Source: Prorocentrum cordatum
Taxonomy: Eukaryota; Sar; Dinophyceae; Prorocentrales; Prorocentraceae
Reading direction: 5' to 3'
Assembly (NCBI GenBank): GCA_963575745.1
Contig: CAUYUJ010014348.1
Span: 100,001 to 164,000 of the forward strand
DNA length: 64,000 nt
Below are positions 9,030-21,800 of the stretch, piece by piece. How positions within the stretch are numbered: position 1 is the first letter of the stretch; each line of letters starts with the position of its first letter. The notes under the pieces are model-generated. The model did no database searches, was not told the DNA's origin, and saw only the letters and a program-made list of their open reading frames with translations. The position numbers and the translations under genes were made by a program.

Positions 9030-10100
9030 GAAGGATGGGAGCGTCCAAGATGGCTCAAGATAGCGCCAAGAGGGTACCAGACAACCCAAGACGGCCTCCA
9101 AGATGGTTCAACATGGCCTCCAATCTACCTCCAAGAACACTCAGGGCCGCCTCAGGACGGCTGCAAGTGTTCTCCGAGCCTCTGGAGGACCCCAGGAAGC
9201 CAAAATCGTTCAAAACCATTATGGTGTTCTGTTAGAGGCCTCCTAGATGGTGTCCGAGTAGATGGGGTCGCAGGATCTCGCCGCATCGCCCGATGCATCT
9301 GCATGCATCGGCAATGTCGGCAGTGCATCGTCGACGCCAGCGCGAAGAGATCGGGCTCCACCTCGAGACGCATCGGCGATGCGACGCGATCCTCCGACCC
9401 CATATACTCGGACCCCATCTAGGAGGCCTACATCAATGAGTTTGAACTTCGGCTCCAAGATGGCCCAAAAGAGCCCCAAGAGGGGCCCAAGACGGCCCCA
9501 AGAGCGCCCCAGGAGCGCCCCGAAGAGGCGAGTTTGAGGGCCGACGGGGGGGCGCAAGTGAGCGCCGCCCCGTTCTTAATCGACGGCCTCCAAGATGGCC
9601 CGGAGAGGCCCCCAGGGTCTCCAAGATGGCCCCACGAGAGCCCCACCCAGACCTCCACCACCCCTCCACCACCCGCCCCCCCCCCTTTCCTGATCGAAGG
9701 CCTCCAAGATGGCCCAAAGAGGGCCTCCAGGGCCTGCAAGATGGCCCCGAACGAGCCCCGCCCCTGCCTCCACAACCCCTCCACCCCCCCTCCAAATCCC
9801 CCACTCCATTCCCCCCCTCCAACCCCCCCTCTGCCCACGACAAAAATGCCAAAGAGCTCCATAGTTCCCTCTTCTCTTTCCAGAGATAACGGCTGCCCTC
9901 TTGATCCACTGCATGCTGCTACACCTCCCTGACCAGGGTAACTCCCCTGACAACGTTTTGGGGATGGGCTAGGGGGGCACGCGAAACGTCAACCACTGCA
10001 AGGAGGTTCCGCCTAGAACTTACAGCTGCAGCCCGATAACCACTCGGGCACTCAGAAGTACCAATTGCAAAAGCAAGTCCTCACGGCGGTCTGCTCGGGC
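9030..10100 (+). repeat. tandem segmental duplication, copy 1 (interrupted by MITE C)
   Basis: This tract (CCAAGATGGCC-rich text, then GTGTTCTCCGAGCCTCTGG, then a CGCCCC-rich part, then CGGCTGCCCTCTT and CACTGCATGCTGCTACAC, then GGATACGCGAAAC-like text) is matched in the same order by 11950-12960. In copy 1 the order is broken at 9236-9429 by a MITE; copy 2 lacks it. The right end leads into the 325-bp satellite in both copies. It is non-coding. Confidence 0.75.
9236..9429. mobile_element. MITE family C, copy 1
   Basis: 194 bp with long (about 55 bp) near-perfect inverted repeats. The left begins AGGCCTCCTAGATGG and the right ends CCATCTAGGAGGCCT. The centre consists of GATGCATCGGC-type palindromes. 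The duplicated copy of the surrounding DNA at about 12153 has no such insert, which supports mobility. No ORF. Confidence 0.8.
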
Positions 10101-11870
10101 TCTCGGAATCCCTTCGCGTATCGTCCTCGTGCTGGAGGTGGCGCCTTGAGCTCTACATCCAGACGGACGCGTCATGGCCAAGAAGTCTTGATTGCTGGCG
10201 AGAGGTTCTGACTCTTCCTGCCACTCGATTAGTCCTCATCTGGTATCGGGTGTCCCTATCTATAGCTGAACCTCTGAATGGAGATCCTGCAATCTGCCTT
10301 GCAAGCATTGCAAGGAGCTTCCACCTACCAACTACAGCTTCAGCGAAACCAGTCAACACTCGGACACTCAGAAATACCAATTGCAAAAGCAAGCCCTCAC
10401 GGCGGCCTGTTCGGGCTCTCGGAATCCCTTCGTGTATCATCCTTCTGCTGGAAGTGGCGCCTTGAGCTCGACATCCAGGTGGGCGCGTCATGGCCCAAGC
10501 GTCTCGGTTGCCGGCGATAACCTCGGACTCTTCCTATCACGAGACAAATCTACATCCGGGATCGGGTGTCCCTATCTATAGATTATCACCAAATCCTCTG
10601 CACGGGGATCCTGTGACTTGCCCTGCAAACTTTGCAAGGAGGTTCCACCTACAAACTACAACTGTCACGAAACCCCACCACCGCTCGGGCACTCAGAAGT
10701 ACCAATTGCAAAAGCAAGCCCTCACGGAGGTCTGCTCGGACTCACGAAATCCCTTCGCGTATCATCCTCGTGCTGAAGATGGCGCGCTGAGCTCGACATC
10801 GAGGCGGATGCGTCATGGCCAGAACGTTCTGTTTGCCGGCGGGAGGCTCGGACTTTTCCTATCATGAGATAAATCCTCATCTGGTATCAGATGTCCCTAA
10901 CTACAGCTTATCGTCACAGCCTCTGAATGGATATCCTGCAACTTGCCCTACAACATTTGCAAGGAGGTTCCACCTACCAACTAAAGCTGCAGCGAAACCC
11001 ACATCACCACTCGGGCACTCAGAAGTACCAATTGCAAAAGCAAGCCCTGATGGCGGTCTGCTCGGGCTCTCGAAACCCCTTCATGAATCATCATTGTGTG
11101 TGGCGCCTGGATCTCGCCATCCAGAATGGCGCGTCATGGCCAAGAAGTCTTGATTGCTGGTGAGAGGCTCGGACTCTTCCTATCACGAGGTGCATCATCA
11201 TTGTCGGATGACCCGATCTATAGCTCACCCTCTGAATGGAGAACGTGCAAACCTTGCAAAAGTCGCAAGGAGGTTCCACCTACCGACAACATTGCAGCGA
11301 ACTCCCACCACCGCTCGGGCATTCAGAAGTACCAATTGCAAAAGCAAGCCCTCACGGCGGTCTGGTCGGTCGCACGAAATCCCTTCGCGTACCATCCTCG
11401 TGCTGGAGATGGCGCCCTGAGCTCGACATCGAGGCGGATGCGTCATGGCCAGAAAATTCTGATTGCCCGCGAGAGACTCGGACTCTTCCTATCACGAGAT
11501 ACGTCCTCATCTGGTGTCGGATGTCCCTAACTAGTTACAGCTTATCGTCACAGTCTCTGAATCGGTATCCTGCAAATTGCCCTACAACATTTGCAAGGAG
11601 GTCCCGCCTACCAACTAAAGCTGCAGCGAAACCCACATCACCACTTGGGCACTCAGAAGTACCAATTGCAAAAGCAAGCCCTCACGGCGGTCTGCTCGGG
11701 CTCTCGAAATCCCTTCATGTATCATCCTTGCGCGTTGCGCCTTGAGCTCGCCATCCAGGCGGGCGCGTCACGGCCCAAAAACCTGGACTGCTGGCGAAAG
11801 GATCGGACTCTTTCTATTCACGATATGGTCCTCATCTGATATCGGATGTCCCACCAGCCCTTCAGCGCGT
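9990..11870 (+). repeat. tandem satellite, about 325-bp unit, six copies
   Basis: The anchor GGGCACTCAGAAGTACC recurs near 10046, 10363, 10687, 11013, 11317 and 11647, with spacing of 304-330 bp. Each unit also holds TGCAAGGAGGTTCCACC, GCGTCATGGCC and ACTCTTCCTATCACGAG in the same order. Units differ by substitutions and small indels, so this is an old array. Open frames shift between units and there is no conserved protein. Single or partial units recur at 12780-13120, 14678-14760, 16130-16560 and 21690-21800. Confidence 0.85.
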
Positions 11871-11949
11871 GAGTGGTCTACGGAGCTCCCCTTCGGGGAG
11901 GAAGGTCCCCCTCCCCCTACCCCCTACCCCATGGGTCTGGAGGAGCTTT

Positions 11950-13120
11950 TTGCGAGGGATGGGAGCATACAAGAGGGCTCGAGATGGCGCCAAGAGGATC
12001 CCAAATAATCCAAGATGGCCTCAAAGATGATTCAAGATAGCCTCCAACATACCTCCAAGAGCCCTCAAGACTGCCCCAAGACGGCTCCAAGTGTTCTCCG
12101 AGCCTCTGGAGGACCCCAGGAAGCAAAAACCACTCAAAACCAGTATGGTGTTCAACGCGGTTGACCTTCCCGCCCTTTCGCTGCCGATGGGCTCTTGGGG
12201 CCTAAAATGGCTCCAAGATGGCCCAGGAGAGCCCCAAGAGGGGCCTAAGGGAGCCCCAAGAGCGCCCCAGGAGCGCCACAAGAGCGCCCTAATAGTGCCC
12301 CAAGAGGCGGGTTTGATGGCCCAGACGGGTGGACGCAAATAAGCGCCGCTCCTTTTCTAATCCAATGCCTCCAAGATGGCTCAGAGAGGGCCCCCACCCC
12401 GGTCAAGATGGCCCCAAGAGAACCTCAACCCCCTGTGTTTATGGATGACGGCGACAGGCTTTACGATGCCTTGACGCCCTCGGCCGGAGGCTGAGAAACT
12501 ACTGTAGGGTGAGGAGGACACCGGCCAAGAATCGCCTAAGGCGAAGCTGCCCCAGGCCTCCTCCAACCCCCTTCCACACCCCCTCCACACCCGCTCCACA
12601 CACCTCTACCCCCTACAAAGTTGCCGAAGAGCTCCAGGCAAGCTCCTACAGATCAAAGTGTTTCTTTCCAACGGTAGCGGCTGCCCTCTTCTTGTTCCAC
12701 TGCATGCTGCTACACTGTCTGACCAGGGACCTCCCCTGGCGACTTCTTTTGGATGGGCTGGTGGGGATACGCGAAACTTCAAGACAATTCCAGGATGATC
12801 CGCCTACCAATTGAAGCTACAGCGACTCCCCATCACAACTCGGGCATTCAGAAATACCAATTGCAAGCAAGCAACTCGGGCATCACAACTCGGGCATTCA
12901 GACTCCCCACCACAACTCGGGTCCAAGCAAGCCCTCACGGTGGTCTGCTCGGACTCTCGAAATCCCTTCGTGTATCATCCTCGTGCTGGAGGTGGCGCCT
13001 TGAGCTCGACATCCAGGCGGGCGCGGCATGGCTAAGATCTCTGATTGGCGGCGAGAGGCTCGGACTCTCCCCATCACGAGATACAACCTCATCGGGTATC
13101 GGATGTCCCTATCTATAGCT
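11950..13120 (+). repeat. tandem segmental duplication, copy 2, ending in a satellite unit
   Basis: This is the second copy of the tract at 9030-10100, in the same orientation, followed by a rearranged satellite unit (anchor near 12842, partly duplicated). At the position of the MITE insertion in copy 1 it carries a different unique stretch of about 60 bp beginning AACGCGGTTGACC. It is non-coding. Confidence 0.75.
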
Positions 13121-13154
13121 TACCTATACGACCACCCTTCGGGTGATAAGGAGG

Positions 13155-13405
13155 TTCGGGGGGGAGGAACCAACGTCTCACTCGATCGGTCCCACTATCG
13201 ATCTCACTATCAATCTCACTATCGGTCTCGCTCGATCGATCTCACTCGATCGATCTCACTCGATCTATTTCATTCGACCGATCTCACAATCGATCTGACT
13301 ATCGATCGCACAATCGATCTCACTATCGATCTCACTATCAATCTAACAATCGATCTCACATGCGATCTGACTATCGATCTCAATATCGATACCAGCAACC
13401 GATCT
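13155..13405 (+). repeat. 12-bp tandem repeat, ATCGATCTCACT type
   Basis: About 18 degenerate copies of a 12-mer such as TATCGATCTCAC, partly compounded with TCGATCGATC. It passes directly into the ATC microsatellite. Translations are repetitive (Leu-Thr-Ile-Asp) and have no gene support. Confidence 0.85.
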
Positions 13406-13409
13406 CACA

Positions 13410-14565
<1,156 letters not shown>

Positions 14566-14677
14566 CGCAGCTTCGCCTCGCCCGCACGCACGGCACGCAC
14601 GAACACAAAACCGAAACCGATTTCCCGGTAGGGGGCTTTCCGTTCCACGTCGATCTCACCCCCTCACCTCCGATCAC

Positions 14678-14760
14678 CACAGCCTCTGATAATGGAGATC
14701 CTGCAAATTGTCTTATTATTTGCCAGGAGGTTTCGCCTGCCAATCCCACCAGCCCAGTAG
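14678..14760 (+). repeat. partial copy of the 325-bp satellite
   Basis: It carries CACAGCCTCTGATAATGG, AGATCCTGCAAATTG and GCCAGGAGGTTTCGCC in the order of the main array; the anchor part is missing. Confidence 0.6.
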
Positions 14761-14919
14761 GGCGTAGTTGGTTTAGGGCGCTTTCTCTTCCAACCCCCCT
14801 TCTTCCCCTCGGGGAAAGGTTTATCACTGCTCCTTCTGAATCAGCCCCCCCTCCCCCACCCGACTGTGGGCCACCCCGGGACATCCTCCCCCACCGCCCC
14901 TGTCCAAAAAGCAATACAG

Positions 14920-15150
14920 AATGCACTCTGCCTCCAAATCTCGAGCATGCGCGGGCGCCCTGCGACGACTCAGGGCGGCGGGGGTGGGGGTGCCACCATG
15001 CTGTTTGCTGCGCGCAAATTGCGCGCAAGCCGACTGCCCCTGTCAAACAAAAATCCGCCGACCCTGTCGGCGTGTGCCAGGGGCTTCTTCGTTCGAAGAA
15101 CACCCCCAGCAAGGCTCCAAAAACACCCCCACCAAGGCTCCAAGAGGCTC
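14920..15150 (+). repeat. dispersed duplication M, copy 1
   Basis: The tract begins with ACAGAATGCACT and holds GCGGGCGCCC, CTGTCAAACAAAAA and a closing AAGGCTCC-rich tail. A diverged copy in the same orientation is at 15778-16010. No supported ORF. Confidence 0.6.
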
Positions 15151-15159
15151 CTCCCCACC

Positions 15160-15700
15160 TCCTCTTCTCCCTCCTTCTTCTCCTCCTCTTCATCTTCTCC
15201 CCCCCCTCTTCCTCCTCCTGCTCCTTATACTACTCCTCCTCCTCCTCCGCCTTCCTCTCCTCCTCTCCCTTTCCTCATGTTTTTCCGTCCTCCTCTTCTT
15301 CCTGATTATCCTCCTCCTCCTCCTCCTGAACTCCCTCTTTTTCCTATTCCTCGTCCTTCTCTTCATCCTCCTTCTTTTCCTCCTCCTCTCCCTCCTCTTT
15401 CTCCTCCTCCTACCCCTCCTCTTTTTCCTCCTCCTCCTCCTCCTCCTCCTCCTCCTCCTCCTCCTTTTCATTCCTCTCAGGAGGGATCAGCCGCATCGAA
15501 AGGGGACAACAGACGAGAAAAAATGGACCGACGCACCCTTTCCTCCTCCTCCTCCTCCTCCCTCCTCCTCCTCCCTCCTCCTCTCCTCCTCCTCTCCTCC
15601 TCTCCTCCTCCTCCTCCTCCTCTCCTCCTCCTCCTCCTCCTCCTCCTCCTGCCCTCCTCCTCCCCCATCCCATTCCCCATCCCCCCATCCCCATCCTCCT
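15160..15700 (+). repeat. TCC/CTC polypyrimidine microsatellites
   Basis: Two long TCC-type arrays (about 15160-15475 and 15535-15700) with a 60-bp non-repeat break. Pro/Ser/Leu-rich open frames of up to about 490 codons run through them, but only because every frame of TCC is open. Confidence 0.9.
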
Positions 15701-15777
15701 CCTGGCCGACGCCCCCCCCCCCATCCCGTTCATCTTCGTCGTCTTCAGGGTCGGCGGCACCGGCCGTAAGGCCTTCG

Positions 15778-16010
15778 CAACACAGAATGCACTACGCCTC
15801 CACATCCGGAGCATTCTGCGGGCGCCCCGCGATTACTCTGCGGGCGCCCACGACCACTCTGCGCTGGTGTTTGACAGGGATGGCGGGGGTGCCGGCAGAT
15901 TGCTTGATGCGCGCAGGCCAACCAACCCTGTCAACAAAAACAGTACAACATGCACATTGGCTCCAACTCTGGAACACGCGGGGCTCAAGACGCTCCAAGA
16001 GGACCCCCAA
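15778..16010 (+). repeat. dispersed duplication M, copy 2
   Basis: It is diverged from 14920-15150 but keeps ACAGAATGCACT, GCGGGCGCCC (twice), CTGTCAACAAAAAC and a closing CTCCAAGAGG tail. Confidence 0.55.
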
Positions 16011-16129
16011 GAGCCAGCCAAAGGCCCCCAAGACGCCCCAGGATGCCTCTCAGATGCCCTCGTATGGAACACCCCAAGAGACCCAAGGAAAAATCCAAGG
16101 AGCCTCTGGCCCACACAGGCCTCCGACAT

Positions 16130-16560
16130 CTCCAAATCATGCCATCGCTCCCCCGTTCAGGGCAGCTCCCGAAGCGTTACAAGTTCTATCAGCAGCAAGC
16201 CCCAATCACTATTCGGGCACACAGAAGTACCAATTGCAAACGCAAGCCTTCACGGCGGTTTGCTTGGGCTCTCGAAATCCATGCATGTATCATCATGAGC
16301 TCGACATCCAGGCGGGTGCACCGTGGCCCGAACATCTTGATTGTCTGTGAGATGTTCGTACTCTTCTCATCATGAAGTACACGCCTATCCGACATCGGAT
16401 GTCCCGAACTAGGCTTATCACCGCAGCCTATGTGCGAATATCCCACAAGTTACCTTACACCGGATATCCCATCTACAGCTTATCACCACAACCTCTGAAT
16501 GGAGGTCCAGCAATGTGTCTCGCCATTTGCCAGGAGGTTACACCTCCCACTGCCGCCGCC
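16130..16560 (+). repeat. isolated, diverged 325-bp satellite unit
   Basis: It has the anchor GGGCACACAGAAGTACC near 16215, GAGCTCGACATCCAGGCGGG, ATCGGATGTCCC and CCTCTGAATGGAGGT in array order. An extra TTACACCGGATATCCC segment separates two halves. Confidence 0.7.
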
Positions 16561-17089
16561 TGCCTGGGTACGCTCCCCGTTTAAGGCAGCTCCGCTGGAC
16601 ATCGTGTCTGGATGGGCTGGCGGGGGTACTTGTTGCTCGCAGCCGCAAGCGCGAGAGCCGCGCGGCGTCGTAGAATCGCACGAAAGCCTAAATAATACGG
16701 CCAGGATCGAGGCTATGCGCGACAGCGGGCGAGCGGCCGAAAATGGCAAGCGAGGCGGCGGGCAGCCAGCCAAGAGTGGCGACCTAAATTATACAAGGCC
16801 AAAGCCGAGGCCGAGCGCGGGCAGCGAAAATGGCAGCTACGCACCAGGCCTCAAACGCCGCACAGAAACTGGCGCCAACCGATTCCAAACCCAACTGTGA
16901 CATGGACATCCTCGACGAACCTCACCACGTTTACGACGATGCGCGTGCCAGATGTGGGCCAGGACAGCGCCGCCGTCGTCAAGAACTATACTGCGAAACA
17001 ACACCGCGTAGGCGGGCGACCTCCAAATAAGCGCCGCCAGACCTCTGCATCCAAGGAACCCCGATCGGCGAGGCGCGCCGTCAAACGCA
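16561..17089. other. no gene seen
   Basis: GC-rich, with a few AAAATGGC direct motifs (16740, 16830). Open frames are short and overlap on both strands. Confidence 0.5.
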
Positions 17090-18130
17090 GCAAACGGCCG
17101 CGGGAACAGCGGCGACGAGACCATGCGCCTCCTGCGGGGGGACAGCCGCAGGACGATGGACGGGCCAGACAGCTCGGAATATGGATCGATAAATCTCCTG
17201 GCGCACGCGCCCCGAAGGGAACGCTGAGGGCCAGGGCCGTGCTGAGGGTGGGGTCGCAGCGAACAGCAGAAAAAATGCTGGGTCAAGGGCGGCCCCGCGC
17301 GCCTCCTGCGGGGGGGCAGCCGCAGGGGGGGGCGGGGCAATCGATCCAGGACGTTCAATTGCCAGCTGGCCCCCGCGCCCCGGGGGGGGCGCAGAGGCCG
17401 CAGAGGTGCGAGAAATCTCCCGGCACAAGCGCCCCGGTGGGAGCGCTGAAGGGCAATCCGCGCCGCGGGTGGGGTCGCAGCTAACAGCCGCAGACACGTT
17501 GAAGCCGATGCCAGGCCGCAGCGCGCGGGCGTCCTCCATCTCATTCGCCCGCGTAGTACTGTGGCCTGCTGGGGGGGGGGCTCTGGGGCCTCAGCGGGGC
17601 CCGAGGGGGGGGGGGGGGGGGGGGCTGAGCTCCGGGGGGGGGCCCTCCTGAGGCATGGGGGAGACCTGCGGGCGGGGCCAGCCAACAACTCGCCGCGTTC
17701 CGCCGTCTCGAGAAGCGGGAGGGTCGCCAAGCCCGCCCCAGCCGGGCGGCGTGCTGGAGAGCCGCCGCAAGGGGCCCCCGCGCGCTGGTCTGCCGAAGCC
17801 CGGCGGGGGGGCAGCAAACAGCCGCAGGGTGGCGTGACGTACTGGTGCCCGGCTGGATGGGGGCGTCGCTCGAGGGGGATTGAACGGGGCCCGACTGCCA
17901 GCCCGTGGAGGAGACCTTAGCGGCGCAGCTAACAGCTGCAGAAGCGCGTAAAGGATCCGAGCCAGATCGATCGGGCAGATGCACGCGGGCGTTGTCCATC
18001 CCCGCCGCCCGCGTAGGCCAGTGGCCTGCGCAGGAGGGACTCTGGAGTCTCCGCAAGGCCCGATGGGGGGGGGCAGAGCGCTGCCGGGGAACACCTGCGG
18101 CCAGGGGGAGACCTGGGGGGGGGGCCAAGG
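17090..18130 (+). repeat. GC-rich minisatellite array (units of about 220 and 445 bp)
   Basis: The block AAATCTCCTGGCGC to GTGGGGTCGCAG occurs at 17188 and 17412. The block GCAGCTAACAGC, then GCGCGGGCGTC, CCGCGTAG and GGCCTGC occurs at 17477 and 17930. G runs of up to 18 and GCGGGGGGGCAGCCGCAGG motifs punctuate it. No conserved frame. Confidence 0.65.
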
Positions 18131-21110
18131 TCGCGCTGCAGGTCGTCTGGGAAGTACTGCAAGACAACGAAACACTGGAACCCAAGGTGGGGGAAGATGC
18201 AGTTCTGCTACTGGCCACGCTCGAGCTGGTCGTCGCGCTGCCGGTGCCATTCGCACTGGCCGTCGAAGAACGCGTCGCGGACAGCGTAGTACGGGAAGAA
18301 CTTGTCGAATCGTCGACGTCACGCCACTGTCCGCCGTGTGCTGGCCGGACGGGGCTGCTCGACTGCGTCGCGCTCGAGGTCGCGCTGCTCGACGTTGCGC
18401 TGCCCGACTCGGCAGCGCCCATGCTAGAGCTCGATGTCGACGTGGAGCTCGCCGTGGAGGTGGCCGTGGACATTGCGCTGTTCGAGACCGTACTGGTCGT
18501 GGCCATGCTAGAAATTCAACGAAGCACTGGAATTGAATGCCCCTGCCGCATCCGCCAGCGTCACGCCACTGCCATCCGCAGTGCTGGCGCGACGTAGTGC
18601 TGCACAACTGTGTTGCGCTCGTATTTGTGCTACTCGAGGTTGCGCAGCTCGACTCGACCACGCGCGCGTTGCTGCAAAAAAAAAACGATGTGGAGCCCGC
18701 CGTCGAAGTGGCCGTGGGCGCCACTCTGCTCGAAACCGCACTGGTCTTGACCGCGTTGCTCGAGGTCGCACTGCTGGTCGTCGGAGACATACTGCAAGAC
18801 AATGGGGCACTGGAAGACCAGGTGGTGAATTACGCGGATGTGCAGCGGTCTAGTTCGAGCTAGCCGTCGCGCTGCTGGTGCCGCTCGTGCAAACCATCCG
18901 AGTACTCATCTCGGTCACCGTGGCATTGAATGACCCTGACGTGCCTGTCAACGTCGTGCCGCGGCTCACCTTGGTGTTGACCGGCGTGGTGCTGCTCGAT
19001 AGTGACGCAATCGAGGTCGTGCAGCTCGCAGCTGCGCTGCTCGTCGCGACCACGCTCGCGCGGCTGCTCGATGTAGTTGTGGAAGTGGCCGTGGACGTCG
19101 CGCTGCTCGAGATCGCACTGGTTTTGACCGTGCTGCTCGAGGTCGCAATGCTGGTCAGCTGAGGCGTACTGCGAGACAACGGTGCACTGGGAGTCGAGGT
19201 GGTGGACGATGCAGTTGCGTTGCTGGTCAGGCACGGGCTGGTCGCCGCGCCGCTGGTGCCGCTCGGACTAGCCGTAGAGAAACTCGTCTCGGCCAGCGTG
19301 GTCTGAATGACCTTGTCGGTGATATTGCTGACCCACGCTGCTGCTCGAAGTCGTCGTAGAGCCCACCGTGGAGGTGGCCGTGGACGACGCACTGGTCGAG
19401 GCCGCACTGGTCGCGACCGTGCTGCTCGAGGTCGCACTGCTGGTCGCCTGAGACTTACTGCAGGACAGTCAAGCACTGAAAGTCAAGGTGGTAGAAGATG
19501 CACATGCGCTGCTGGCCACGCTCGAGCTGGTCGTCATACTGCCAGCACCGCTCGTGCTAGCCGTCGAAGGGCTCGTCTCGGTCAGCGTGGTATTGAAGAC
19601 CTTTCCGAGACTGTCAGCGTCGTGCCACTGCCCATCGTGGTTCTGGCAGGACGGGGCCGCTCGACGTCGCTCCGTTGGTCATCTGAGACGCACTGCGAAA
19701 CAACGATGCACTGGAAGCCAAGCTGCGGACGTTGCAGTTGTCCTGCTGGCCACGCTCGCGCTAGCCGTCGTGCTGCTGGCGCCGCTCGTACGAGCTGTCG
19801 AGAACGCGCATCGTTCACAGTGGTATTGAATGACCCTGACGCATCCATCAGCGTCGTGCCGCTGCCCGCCGTAGTGCCGACTGGCGCGGTGCTGCTCGAC
19901 TGTGTCGGGCTCGAAATCGGCCTACTCGACGTTGCGCAGCTCGTCTCGACCCTGCCCACTTTGATGCACGGTGTCGACGTGGAGCCCACCGTGGGAGTGG
20001 CCGTGGGCGCCCGCTGATCGCACTGTACTGGTCTTGCTCGAGGTCGCACTGCTGGTCGTCAGATGACGTACTGTTAGACAGCGGGGCACTGGAGGTCCAG
20101 ATGGTGGACGATGCAGATGTGCAGCTGGTCTCGTTCCAATTCGCCGTCGTGCTGGTGGTGCCGCTTCGTCGGAGTACTCGTCGCGGTTACCGCGGTATTG
20201 AATGACCCTGGCGTATCTGTCAGCGTCGTACCGCGGCTCGCCTGAGGTGCTGGCCGGCGTGGGGCTGCTTGATAGTGTTGCACTCGATGTCTTGCGGCGC
20301 AACCGCGCTGCTCGTCACGGCCACGCACGAGCGGCTGCTCAATGTCGTTGTGGAAACGACCGTGGACGTCGCGCTGCTCGAGGTCGTACTGGTCGTGACC
20401 GTGCTGCTCGAGGTCGCAGTGCTGGTCAGCTGCGGCGTACTGCGAAACAGCGATGCACGGGAAGTCAAGGTGGTGGACGAGCAGTTGAGCTGCTGGTCAC
20501 GCTCGAGCGGGCCGTCGTGCCACTGGTGCCGCTCGGACTCGCCGTCGAAAACTCGTCTCGGCCAGCGTGGTATTGAATGACCTCGTCGGTGGTGTTGCGT
20601 GACCTTGTCGTCTCCGCCAGCGACATGCCGCTGCTCATCGTATGATGGCTGGCATGGTGCTGCTCGATGGTGTCGCACTCGAACACGCACTGCTCGACTT
20701 GTGCTGCTCGTTTCAACCTCGTACACGCTGTTGCTCATTGTCGTCGTGGATCTCGCCGAGGAGGTGGCTGTGGACGTCGCGTTGCTCGAGACCGTGCTGT
20801 ACATGGCCGTGCTGCTCGAGGGCGCAATGCTGATTGCCTGAGACATCCTGCTAGACAAAATGCACTGGAGGCCGCGGTGGTGGGCAATGCAGTTGTGCGG
20901 CCGGTCCCGCCCGAGCAGGCCGTCGTGCTGTTGGAGCCGCTCGTACTGGACGTCAGAAACCTCGTCCCGGGCAGCGTGGTATTGAATGCCCCTGTCGTGT
21001 CCGCCATCGTCATGCCGCTGCTCACCGTGGTGCTGGCCAGCGTGGTGCTGCTCGACCGTGTCCCGCACGAAGTCGTGCAGCTCGGGCTGGTGGGGGTTTT
21101 TGTTCGTCGC
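18130..21110 (-). repeat. degenerate tandem array (about 380-bp unit) with Ser/Thr-rich coding potential
   Basis: The motif GTGGTATTGAATGACCCTG or close variants recurs near 18527, 18920, 19303, 19590, 19820, 20192, 20568 and 20980; full units are 370-412 bp and shortened ones about 230 bp. CTGCTCGAGGTCGCACTG-type text fills the units. On the minus strand each unit reads a Ser/Thr/Ala-rich mucin-like peptide with a recurring core such as RGTTLTGTSGSFNATVTE, but unit lengths are not all multiples of three and the frame breaks repeatedly. It may derive from amplified exons of a Ser/Thr-rich surface protein gene, or simply be a minisatellite. Confidence 0.6.
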
Positions 21111-21690
21111 AACCGCAGGCGAAGGCGCCAGCGGCGAGTCGAGTCGGCTCGGGCAACGAGCGGAACTAGTTGCCGGCGCGCGCGCGGAGCTAAGCAGGAC
21201 CTACCGCCGGGGGAAGCGGCTGCGCCGAAGCTGTGCAGCAGCGCCGGGGGTGGGGACTGCAAGCTGCTGGGGCTGCCAGGGAGCTGCAAACGTGCGAGTA
21301 CCATGGGAGCTGAATCACCAGGTATGCGAATTAGCCAACCAGGGTTGGGACGCAGCCGAAATGGCACGGGGGTCGTACCAGGATGTGGCCAGGGAGGCAA
21401 CCAGGCAGTACACTGCGTCAGCTGCCATGGTGGCCTGAAGCTGGTGCGTAGGGTGGCGCCACCAAAGTCGCACACCAAACCTCCTGAAGGGAGTACTGAT
21501 CCTCCAAACGACCGACCACGGGATGGACCCCCTGGTAGGACGTTCGAAGTAGCCAGGACAACGATGGATGTAATCGACACCGTAACACGCCTGAACCACG
21601 GATCAGGTAAAGCCACGCGCACACTCGAGTAGGAACGCCGACGTCTGAGGGCTGACCAACCAGGGCAATCCACGTCTCGAGCACAGGGTC
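21111..21690. other. no gene seen
   Basis: Unique-looking sequence following the array. Open frames of up to about 150 codons overlap on both strands without domains. Confidence 0.45.
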
Positions 21691-21800
21691 GAGTGAACGC
21701 TGGTGGGGATACGCGAAGCGTTAAGAATTGAAACACCCCTCGGGAACTTAGAACCGATTGTACAAGCAAGCCGTCACGGTTGTCTGTTCGGTCTCATTTT
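21690..21800 (+). repeat. truncated copy of the satellite junction
   Basis: GCTGGTGGGGATACGCGAA, then GGGAACTTAGAACCGATTG and CAAGCAAGCCGTCACGG resemble the start of the satellite after the segmental duplications. Only about 110 bp remains. Confidence 0.5.

Noticed and set aside
9990-11870. Regular repeats as a possible CRISPR array
   Set aside because: Units are about 325 bp with no short repeat/unique spacer alternation, and there are no cas genes.
14866-16350. A plus-strand open frame of about 490 codons, Pro/Ser-rich
   Set aside because: It runs through TCC arrays, which are open in every frame. Outside the arrays the text is not protein-like.
17130-17835. GCGGGGGGGCAGCCGCAGG motifs as further mini-hairpins
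   Set aside because: They share GCGG and CCGC ends but differ in the loop, lack the bulged A with paired flanks and belong to a local minisatellite.
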